A stretch of DNA of 64,000 nt from Isoetes taiwanensis. Lineage: Eukaryota > Streptophyta > Lycopodiopsida > Isoetales > Isoetaceae. Numbering within the stretch: position 1 is the first letter of the stretch; each line of letters starts with the position of its first letter. A model generated the notes under the pieces. It saw only the letters and a list, made by a program, of their open reading frames with translations. It did no database searches and had not been told where the DNA came from. This document shows positions 56,418 to 64,000 of this stretch, piece by piece. The stretch spans positions 1,302,001 to 1,366,000 of the forward strand of contig JAJEKV010000136.1 in NCBI GenBank assembly GCA_021234155.1, read 5' to 3'. A program made the translations under genes and the position numbers.

Positions 56418-57815
56418 GCATGTTTGAGCCACCTTGGCATGTTGGAGCCTAGGTGGCACATTGGAGCCTACGTGGCATTTTGGAGCCTACGTGGCATGTT
56501 TAAGCCACCTTGGCATGTTGGAGGCCATGTGGCATGTTTGAGCCAGCTTGGCATGTTGGAGCCTAGGTGGCATGGTGGAGCCCATATGGCATGCTTGAGC
56601 CACCTTGGCATGTTGGAGCCCGCGTGGCATGTTGGAGCCAACCAAGTGGCATGGTAGATCTTAGGGGCACAACATTTGAACCATAAAAAATAACACATGA
56701 AATCAATTAAACCATTAAAAAATAGTTCATTAGAAATGGCATTTTTATTGGCATGTTAGAGCCTAGGTGGCGTATTTGAGCCACCTTGGCATGTTTGAAC
56801 CCACATGGCATGTTGGAGCCACCTTGGCATATTGGAGCCTAGGTGCCATGTTGGAGCCCGCGTGGCATGTTTGAGCCACCTTGGCATGTTTGAGCCTAGG
56901 TGGCATATTGGTCTAGGTGGCATGCTTGAGCCACCTCGGCATGTTGGAGCCTAGGTGGCATGTTTGAGCCACCTTGGCATGTTTTGAGCCTAAGTGGCAT
57001 GTTGGTGCCTAGGTGGCATGTTCGGGCCACCTTGGCATGTTGGAGCACGCGTGCATGTTTGAGCCACCTTGGCATGTTTGAGCCTAGTGGCATGTTTGAG
57101 CCACCTTGGCATGTTGGAGCCTAGGTAGCATGTTGTGAGCCCACGTGGCATGTTTGAGCCACCTTAGCATGTCGGAGCCTAGGTGGCATGTTGGAGCCCA
57201 CGTGGCATGTTTGAGCCACCTTGGCATGTTTGAGCCTAGGTGGCATGTTGGTGCCTAGGTGGCATGCTTGAGCCACCTTGGCATGTTGGAGCCTAGGTGG
57301 CATGTTGGAGCCACCTTGGCATGTTAGGGCCTAGGTGGCATGTTTGAGCCACCTTGGCATGTTGGAGACTAGGTGGCATGTTGGAGCTTGCGTGGCATGT
57401 TTGAGCCACCTTAGCATGTTTGAGCCCAGTGGCATGTTTGAGACACCTTGGCATGCTGGAGCCTAGGTGACGGAGCCCACGTGGCATTTTTGAGCCAGCT
57501 TGGCATGTTGGAGCCTAGGTGGCATGTTGGAGCCCGCGTGGCACGTTTGAGCCACCTTGGCATGTTTGAGCCTAGGTGGCATGTTGGTGCCTAGGTGGCA
57601 TGCTTGAGCCACCTTGGCCTAGGTGGCATGTTTGAGCCACCTTGGCATGTTGGAGCCCGCATGGCATGTTTGAGCCCACGTGGCATGTTTGAGCCACCTT
57701 GGCATGTTTGAGCCTAGGTGGCATGGTGGAGCCCACATGGCATTTTGCACCACCTTGGTATATTAAAGCCCGCGTGGCATGTCAGAGCCTGCGTAGCATG
57801 TCAATGCCTGGAAGA
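56417..57815 (+). repeat. 19-bp minisatellite, about 70 monomers
   Basis: Two alternating monomer types, GGCATGTTTGAGCCACCTT and GGCATGTTGGAGCCTAGGT, plus variants with CCACGT or CCCGCGT endings, run from 56,417 to about 57,815. A non-repeat gap of ~90 bases lies at 56,660-56,750. Because 19 is not a multiple of 3, three monomers make a 57-bp (19-residue) reading period, and several frames on both strands stay open for 60-128 codons. These are not genes. The CCCACGTGGC variant contains a G-box core (for example 57,138, 57,198, 57,478). Confidence 0.92.
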
Positions 57816-59320
57816 TTTAATCGACAGCAAGGGCCAAGTCAATGCTGCGATCTATTCTTTTGGCCCTTGCGAACATGCCTTAGAAAGCTTCAAAACCCGC
57901 CTGCTTTGCTCTGCTCTGCTTTGCAGATGGATCAAGCCAGCCACTGCTACAAATAAAAGATCAGATGGAAGCTCTTAAGGTCGGATGGAAGCTCTGCAAA
58001 CGAAGTCCAGCTACAGAGGACTTCGCGGTGACTTTTTGGCTCTCACATCAACCAAACCTTCAAAATCAGCTGGCCAAAACCCCTCTGCTCTGCTATTGGG
58101 GCTCTGGCGGCGCCTTAAGCGACGCCACTAGAAACCCCTCGGCCAAAAATTACCTAGGAATAATATTCACTGAAAATCAAGGAATTTTTCGCAAAATGGC
58201 AGTTTACTATTTGTTTATGGCTGATCACGCACAATACCTTTGTCGTTGCATAGGGTATGGTCGCCATGTTTCGCGCACTTAAGAGGCAAACTAAAAAATG
58301 GAGGCACGGTCAAAGTCAAAATTGGTTAAAAACAGTTTGCGTTTCCAATAAAAAAAAAATCGCTTGATTCTGACATATCTACAAAAAATTAGAGTAGGCG
58401 GAAGAGGAGGGGGTCTAATGGCCCCCTCCGTGAGGTGGGTCCCCTTCCTAGCGCGCAGGGGATTTCCATCCACTTCTTTGAAGTTTTGCAAGAGATTTAA
58501 GAGGCAAACGTGGGAGATATCTACATGAATAGAAAGCCCTTTCAAATAGCTTTCCAATGCACATGTCCATGTGCCAAACAGAGATGTGAAAGAGAAGTTA
58601 TGACACTTTTAGTGAGGAGCCCATAAATCGTGGGGGATGGGCCCATAAACCGTGGTGGATGGGCCCTGTTATCAGAACATTAAATCTTAGCCATTGATTT
58701 TTTATTTTAACGGCCTGCAACATATGTTCAAAGGGAGGGGGGTGAGCGATCACAGGTCTATGCGCGAAGGAAGGCGACCATACCCTAGTGCCTTTTCTTC
58801 TACAAAAGAGGCCACATGACTATACCTTCTTGACAAGTTCGTGGCTCTTGCCAAGAAAGTATGATGGTAATGTCTATAGTTGGATCACCTATAAAGTGTG
58901 CACTAGTTAAGGTGCCCAGCGTTGATGGGCATAGCAGGGAATTATAAATGATATACTGGAGCAATTGTTACAGTTTCGCGGGACGTGGGAATCCCGGACG
59001 TTGGGATCAAGGCGGCTGAATCTGGCACTTTTATTAGCCACGGCTTGGAGATCCCGGAGGTTGGGATAACCCTGTACTTTTTTTTGGTGATATCGGAGGC
59101 GGGGAATACCAGAGACAAGAGACAGCCAAGATTTACGCAAAGCCCCTCAAGTGTGTCAATACAGTAGAACGGCCCCCGAACGTATTCCGTTCAGAGCTGG
59201 TGGGGATACCGGAGGACTCCTATGAGATCCCGAAACTAGGGTAAAACTATCCTGAGCCCAAAGCGAATTGACACTGCAGCAAAAGAGAAAAAGCGGGAAT
59301 AATCTGCTTACAAGTGTGGT
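57816..59320. other. Gene-free interval before the glycosyltransferase genes
   Basis: A plus frame at 57,965-58,282 (105 residues) has no recognisable motif and is probably chance. GCCCATAAA(T/C)CGTGG(G/T)GGATGGG occurs twice at 58,618-58,672. Between 58,985 and 59,240 the words GATCCCGGAGGTTGGGAT, GGAATCCCGGACGTTGGGAT and ATATCGGAGGCGGGGAAT form an irregular repeat. No terminal repeats or RNA genes seen. Confidence 0.4.
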
Positions 59321-59328
59321 TTTCTAAT

Positions 59329-59475
59329 CTCAGAGGCGGGAAAAGTCGTCTAAGCAAGCATGTAAAGCCATAATAGACTGCTCTACTGCTTTCCAAGTTT
59401 CAAGCTCAGAGGCCGGAAAAATCGTTTGAGCATGTAAATCAATAATAGACTGCTTTAGCGCTTTCCAAGTTTCAG
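59329..59475. repeat. Direct repeat just upstream of the first UDP-glycosyltransferase start
   Basis: TCAGAGGC(G/C)GGAAAA(G/A)TCGT through ATAATAGACTGCT(C/T)TA and GCTTTCCAAGTTTCA occurs at 59,329-59,403 and 59,406-59,475, ending 11 bases before the ATG. The second copy would lie in the 5' UTR or core promoter. A duplicated promoter element is possible. Confidence 0.75.
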
Positions 59476-59486
59476 GGTTTAGAGCG

Positions 59487-60869
59487 ATGGATCTTCATGT
59501 TGTTATTGCTCCGATATCTATGCATGGCCACACGACTCCTGCTTTGCTGCTCGCCCGGAAGATGAGGGCTCTCGGAATCCAGGTTACGTTCGTGTGCTAC
59601 CAGTTCAGGCTGAAGCAGCTGCTAGCAAGCTCATGTGCTACTGGCCATGAAGGTGATCACATTCAGTTTCTTCCCCTCTGTAAGAACATTCCACCAGAGC
59701 AATCCGCTGGCGGAAACAAGCACGATTCCTCAACCATGGTGGACTGGATCGTTTCCCATTTAGGAGGCGAGCAGGATGCAACCGAATTCCAGGAGCTCCT
59801 TGGTGCTATGGAACCACCTCCCAGCTGCATCATCAGCGACCTGCCTTGGACGCAGGGGGTAGCTTCCAAGCTGGGCATTCCCAGGGTCGCCTTCCATTCT
59901 TCCACAGCTCAGGACCTCGCTGTTACCTTCCATGCCAAGCAGCTGTTCGAAATGGGTACCTTTCCCAGCTCCAAAGAGGAGCTGGTGCACATTCCTGGTA
60001 TATCCGAACCAATACCTGGAGCAGAGATCATGTCCGTGACGACCCCTGATCTGCAGGATCACTTCAAGCAGCAGTCTCAACTCCTCCATCAGTCCGCAGG
60101 TGTGATTTGCTCCTCGTTCGTGGAGCTGGAGCCAGAGGCCTGCAACGCACTGAGCTGCAACCGAGAGCTCAACCCTGAGGCAGTTCCTTTCGCTGCTATC
60201 GGTCCCCTGCAGCTGGATCCGTTCACAAAGGCGCCGGCAGATCTCTTCGAGCAACAGCATCCAGTGCTGAAATGGCTCGATTCTCAGGCTCCCGCATCGG
60301 TCGTGTTCGTATCTTTTGGCAGCTTTGCACTGGCATCTGCACAACAGATGGAGTCAGTGGCGCTGGGCATCATGGGGTCGGAACTGCCGTTTGTGTGGGT
60401 GGTGCACGCAGAGGCACTTGTTCCCCACAGCTTCCAGGAGAAGACGAGAAACAGGGGAGTGGTGTTGAGGGCGTGGGCACCGCAGGTTGCCATTCTTTCG
60501 CATGCCTCTGTAGGTGGTTTCGTCACTCACTGTGGCTGGAACTCCATCATGGAGAGCATTTGCAGCGGAGTGGTGATGGGCGTGCTGCCTTTCTACGAGG
60601 AACAGAGGGCCAATGCGCGTCTGGTGGTGGACAAGTTCCGGATTGGGCTCCGTCTCTGCGACTCGGAGCTCTGCCTGGGCGATCAGGAGCAGGCGCAATT
60701 GCAGCATCAACACATTGCAACAATGCTGAGGAAACTTATCCTCGACAGTGCCGACCTGCGGAAAAGAGCAGAGGAGCTCCGTGAAGCTGCCCGCCGAGCT
60801 GCGGATGCTGCTCCCAATCAATTGCTCCGCTTCCTCAGAGGCATTGTAAAGCCACAACGTATCAATTGA
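59487..60869 (+). CDS. Family 1 UDP-glycosyltransferase, 460 residues, intronless
   Basis: Transfers a sugar from a UDP-sugar to small acceptors such as flavonoids, hormones or other secondary metabolites, in the cytosol (family knowledge). The N-terminal acceptor domain starts HVVIAPISMHGHTTPALLLA; His15 matches the catalytic His and Asp118 in IISDLPWTQGVA its partner. The donor domain has FVSFGSFALAS (about 274-284). The C-terminal PSPG box spans 330-373: WAPQVAILSHASVGGFVTHC, GWNS, Glu356, ending Glu-Gln in place of the usual Asp-Gln. The stretch before that (GVVMGVLPFYEEQ) lacks the usual Trp-Pro. A C-terminal amphipathic helix closes the chain. Length fits the family (450-500). ATG 59,487 is the first in frame and suits the N-terminal motif. 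No signal peptide. Substrate cannot be told. It looks intact. Confidence 0.93.
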   Translation: MDLHVVIAPISMHGHTTPALLLARKMRALGIQVTFVCYQFRLKQLLASSCATGHEGDHIQFLPLCKNIPPEQSAGGNKHDSSTMVDWIVSHLGGEQDATEFQELLGAMEPPPSCIISDLPWTQGVASKLGIPRVAFHSSTAQDLAVTFHAKQLFEMGTFPSSKEELVHIPGISEPIPGAEIMSVTTPDLQDHFKQQSQLLHQSAGVICSSFVELEPEACNALSCNRELNPEAVPFAAIGPLQLDPFTKAPADLFEQQHPVLKWLDSQAPASVVFVSFGSFALASAQQMESVALGIMGSELPFVWVVHAEALVPHSFQEKTRNRGVVLRAWAPQVAILSHASVGGFVTHCGWNSIMESICSGVVMGVLPFYEEQRANARLVVDKFRIGLRLCDSELCLGDQEQAQLQHQHIATMLRKLILDSADLRKRAEELREAARRAADAAPNQLLRFLRGIVKPQRIN

Positions 60870-61385
60870 TTACAGATCATTGCAAGCGCATTTCAACATT
60901 GTTCTTATTGCAATTTCAACACATCGAATACTTATTATTTTGATTTTCCCTTTTTATTTTTGAGTGTACTGTCTCTGAAGGCAAACCCAGACGAGATTTT
61001 GCAACAGAATTGAACCTACTGTGTAGCGTTTACTTCATCAGGAATCGACACCCACAATGTTAAACATCACCACAATGCTAAAAATAGATGATTTTGTCTG
61101 ATGTAGATCCGATAATAATTTGGGCAGGACGTCGGGAATTGGCTCCAGAAGAATGCTCTGCATCAACATATGAGATAGTATTCTCAGACTTATTATTTAC
61201 GATAGTATTGGTAGTATTACGATTATTTTTATTTACATTTTTGGATCTTTTATTAGAGACATTTATGACTTATGTCAGTGTATGAAGAAAGCCACCATTG
61301 CTTGGCATTGAATTTGTGTCAAGTAATCTTAGTAGGTGTGTTCACTATGTTGCACTACCTCTTTTAATGCAATTGTAATTAGCAC
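60870..61385. other. Intergenic region between the two glycosyltransferase genes
   Basis: AT-rich; 3' UTR of the first gene followed by the promoter of the second. A frame at 61,088-61,285 is of Phe/Leu/Val-rich composition and not convincing. No repeat shared with the upstream region of the first gene was noticed. Confidence 0.5.
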
Positions 61386-61487
61386 ATGGGGCATCAAATG
61401 CAGGGGCACGGGCAGGTTCCCAGTATGCATATCTTAATATCGAGTACCCATTATGCGAGACGGAGTGAAAGAGAGTGTATTAGCTCA

Positions 61488-62912
61488 ATGGAGGAGCAGC
61501 GGCGCATTGTTCTGTGCCCCTACTTAGGAATCGGCCATGTAAAGCCCATGCTCGTGCTTGCAGAGCAGCTTGCAAAGCTAGACTTCAATATCACCTTTGT
61601 CTTTCCGGGCAAGGATCTGCGAGACAAGGCTATAGGCAGCAGAAGTAGCAGCAATGGCAACATCAGGTTCGATGTAGTAGAGATGGAAAAGGAGGTGGTG
61701 GAAAGACTCACTTGCCCTGGCTTGCGGCAGCAGGAGATGAGCAATGAAGAGTACATGGAGGCTATCGAGGAAGTGTTCTCCATCCTGGGCTGCATCAGGC
61801 TTAAGATCGCGGAGCTGCTGCGAAGTGAATGCGTGTCTGCATTGATCCTCGACCCCTTTCTCTTCTACCGTGGTATTGTAGTAGACAATCTTAAGTTGCT
61901 CTCCAAAAGCAACAGCCTCAAGATTTTTGCCTTTGCACCCGTTTCAGCCACCAGCATCTTCTGTTTCAGGTACCTCATGCTCAATGGCTTTATACCTCCA
62001 GCTATCTCGCTGCCGGGGCTCTCTTTTGAGCTGTATGAGCATGACTTTCCGAGCACCATCGTTCCAGGCTCTGGTCATCTCCGAGCCGAAATGCATGCGG
62101 ACAGGAATAAGTGGATGGACGAGACCTGCACCGGCATCATCCTCAACACCTGGGAAGGTATAGAGCAAGCTCCAATTCAGGCACTATCCAGCACCCTGCC
62201 TCCTGGTTTGAAGCTATATGCAGTTGGTCCTCTGTTCTCGATCAAAGGGGACTACTTTAGTGCCAGGCTTACTGCTCCCTTCGGGGACTGGCTGGACAAG
62301 CAAGATGCTTCATCTGTGCTCTACATCTGCTTTGGCAGCTGGTTATCTCTGGCCGACGAGCAGCTGGAGGAGGTGGCAATGGGGCTAGAGTCAAGTGGAG
62401 TACCATTCCTGTGGGTCCTCGGGGACGCTCAATCAGCAGCCAGGCTCAGCTGGCTCCCCGGCTTTGTGGAGCGGATACAAGGGCGAGCGCTGGTCCATCT
62501 GGGCTGGGCTCCGCAGCAGTTCATACTTGGACATGCTGCTGTGGGTGGCTTCCTTATGACCAGCGGCTGGAACTCAGTCATCGAGGGGCTCCTGCTTAGT
62601 CCTCTAGGGGTTTCCTTCGTGGCCTGGCCTCTGTACTTGGATCACATGCCAACCTGCCGACTGCTGGTTAACGGTCTCGGAGTGGCCGTGGAGGTGAAGG
62701 CAGAGAAGAATAGTAACCCATACTACGGATTTGTTAGGCGTCAGGACGTGGAGGTTGCTGCTCGTTCCGCTATGCTGGGACTGGAAGCTCAGGCCAGGCG
62801 TGATCGTGCGAAATTCCTAGGACAAGTTGCTCGTCGCTCTGCTTCTGCTGGTGGCACTTCAACTTTGCAGTTGCATGATTTTGCTGCCCAGCTAGGTAAT
62901 GGGTCTGATTGA
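61488..62912 (+). CDS. Family 1 UDP-glycosyltransferase-like protein with divergent PSPG box, intronless
   Basis: The start at 61,488 (474 residues) is preferred: it places RRIVLCPYLGIGHVKPMLVL at the N-terminus as usual, with His17 in the catalytic place. An upstream in-frame ATG (61,386) would add 34 residues without similarity to the family. Asp122 (in ALILDPFLF) fits the catalytic partner. The donor site has YICFGSWLSLADEQLEEVAM. The PSPG region reads WAPQQFILGHAAVGGFLMTS, then GWNSVIE. The His-Cys before Gly-Trp-Asn-Ser is replaced by Thr-Ser, three residues are inserted after Glu, and the last pair is Asp-His rather than Asp-Gln. This box binds the UDP-sugar, so donor preference or activity may be changed (inference). 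It lies 618 bp behind the first gene, same strand, but is only distantly related to it. Confidence 0.88.
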   Translation: MEEQRRIVLCPYLGIGHVKPMLVLAEQLAKLDFNITFVFPGKDLRDKAIGSRSSSNGNIRFDVVEMEKEVVERLTCPGLRQQEMSNEEYMEAIEEVFSILGCIRLKIAELLRSECVSALILDPFLFYRGIVVDNLKLLSKSNSLKIFAFAPVSATSIFCFRYLMLNGFIPPAISLPGLSFELYEHDFPSTIVPGSGHLRAEMHADRNKWMDETCTGIILNTWEGIEQAPIQALSSTLPPGLKLYAVGPLFSIKGDYFSARLTAPFGDWLDKQDASSVLYICFGSWLSLADEQLEEVAMGLESSGVPFLWVLGDAQSAARLSWLPGFVERIQGRALVHLGWAPQQFILGHAAVGGFLMTSGWNSVIEGLLLSPLGVSFVAWPLYLDHMPTCRLLVNGLGVAVEVKAEKNSNPYYGFVRRQDVEVAARSAMLGLEAQARRDRAKFLGQVARRSASAGGTSTLQLHDFAAQLGNGSD

Positions 62913-64000
62913 CACGTCTCTTTTATTTATATTTAACTAGTAATGGTGCCCTAACGTTGGAACCTGTTACACATACCCTGCAATTTGCATATGAACTATC
63001 TATTGTGATGCCAAAACAACTTTGGATTTTCTTCTTTTTTGAAATGATGCAAAGTTTATCAATACATGCGATTATAAAAGAACACCTAACATAGTCTATG
63101 TTACAGGTCAAGGGTAGTTAGGTATCATGTGTGCTTTAGAATGGCACATAAGTTAACATCAATAATTAGTATTCAATAGCAATGTATTGTTAGTGTCTAA
63201 TGTTGGATCATATTATGTCATGACCTAATTAGTGGTTTATTTGGTAGTCCTTTGTCAAGATGGTTTTGTAACGTTATTTTTTATTGATATTTGTGTAGTT
63301 CTATGATTTTTATTTGTGTTGATTGTTGGAAAATGTTTGCTTTAGAGTGTCTAGTTCAATGAAATGTATGGTAATTGATAACCGTAAATGATGGTTGTGA
63401 ACTTATTATTGGTAATTGGGAATTGGGACAATGGAATGGAAGTTAACTTGTTTTGAGGGCAGTGTTCACTATGTTGTTTAGAGGCCAATGAAATGTACAT
63501 AGTGCTTATTAGGGATTATTGTTTCTAATGCTGATTGGGATTGAGCCAATGAAGACTATGAACTCATTTGCAAAAATGATGTAGTGGGATCTAAGAAATG
63601 ATGCTTTGGGCCTTTATAGCATGATCGATAACAAACAAATAAATGGAGCGTCAATACTCCCATGTTGTTTCGATGAGAATAATTGCTTATAGTGATGACT
63701 TGCATAATTTTGCTTATTATTACGTGAATTGTCCTCTATCATATTAAGGGCCATTCTTACGTGCACCTTAAATTTTTCACCTTAGAGGTAATTTGAGATC
63801 TCATTTTGTCCCATAAAATTCTAGGAACATTCGAAGAGACGATAATTGTTATATCTTTTGGGAAATGGAGCTTATGATTTGTATTGAACATCAAGCATCC
63901 AACAACAAACGCCCAATTTTTCATGAGTCAAAAGTCTACGTGGTATACGGGGACAAAAGGAGATGCCTTAATGTATGAAATGGAGCTTGCACATCAAGCT
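62913..64000. other. AT-rich end of window, nothing recognised
   Basis: Contains the 3' UTR of the second glycosyltransferase. The rest has loosely repeated words such as CAATGAAATGTA (63,358 and 63,487) and GTTCACTATGTTG, but no gene, clear repeat array or terminal motif. Composition is uniformly AT-rich. Confidence 0.45.

Noticed and set aside
56271-57487. Several 60-128-residue frames with repeated Leu-Gly-Met-Leu-Glu-Pro or Cys-His-Leu-Gly units
   Set aside because: They follow from the 19-bp minisatellite period; the frames are open on both strands and lack a start context or non-repeat domain.
57965-58282. 105-residue plus-strand frame
   Set aside because: No motif, no upstream signals, and surrounded by repeat debris.

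Overview
The window looks like nuclear DNA of a land plant, most likely a seed-free vascular plant such as a fern (inference). The grounds are plant-type family 1 UDP-glycosyltransferases, short GT-AG introns, plant hAT, CACTA, LINE and Ty1/copia elements, and a DUF7869-type mobile-element protein family that I associate with ferns, mosses and charophytes. No bacterial, organellar, rRNA, tRNA or CRISPR feature was recognised. Only the right end (59.4-62.9 kb) carries clearly intact host-type genes. The rest is nested repeats and broken transposon genes.

Layout. 0-8 kb: a broken DUF7869-like mobile-element gene, a broken unrecognised minus-strand gene, a ~75-bp tandem repeat, and a decayed hAT transposase (BED finger, DUF659 region, dimerisation domain). 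8-12.7 kb: CACTA-type protein fragments, a cluster of nested palindromes around a repeated CTCGACTCGCGAGTCGAG core, and an unrecognised ORF. 14-16.8 kb: a broken multi-exon minus-strand gene and the N-terminal part of a second DUF7869-family gene, cut off by a CACTA-like end. 16.9-18.4 kb: two LINE 3' ends with (TTCC)n tails. 18,435-19,990: a complete small hAT transposon (8-bp target duplication, matching terminal inverted repeats) that carries a two-exon host-like gene fragment, a Pack-type element. 20-21.5 kb: tandem SINE-like units, a purine-rich tract and a CACTA end. 21,832-26,834: a nearly complete Ty1/copia retrotransposon on the minus strand with two ~344-bp LTRs and a 5-bp target duplication.

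26.8-56.4 kb: a 14.3-kb tandem segmental duplication (copy A 27,593-41,861; copy B 41,862-56,350). Each copy holds ~1.1-kb repeat units with telo-box hairpins, a CACTA-like end, a multi-exon minus-strand gene for a coiled-coil/zinc-binding protein, and a large foldback palindrome with arms of about 1.7 kb. 56.4-57.8 kb: a 19-bp minisatellite. 59.5-62.9 kb: two intronless UDP-glycosyltransferase genes, the second with a divergent PSPG box. 63-64 kb: AT-rich, nothing recognised.

Many differences between copies A and B have one form: CG in one copy against CTG or CAG in the other. The same lesion is seen at the copia primer-binding site and in its integrase. This suggests that part of the apparent frameshift decay is consensus sequence error at CWG sites (inference), so pseudogene calls here should be read with that in mind. 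Frames and splice sites were read by eye; no similarity search was possible.
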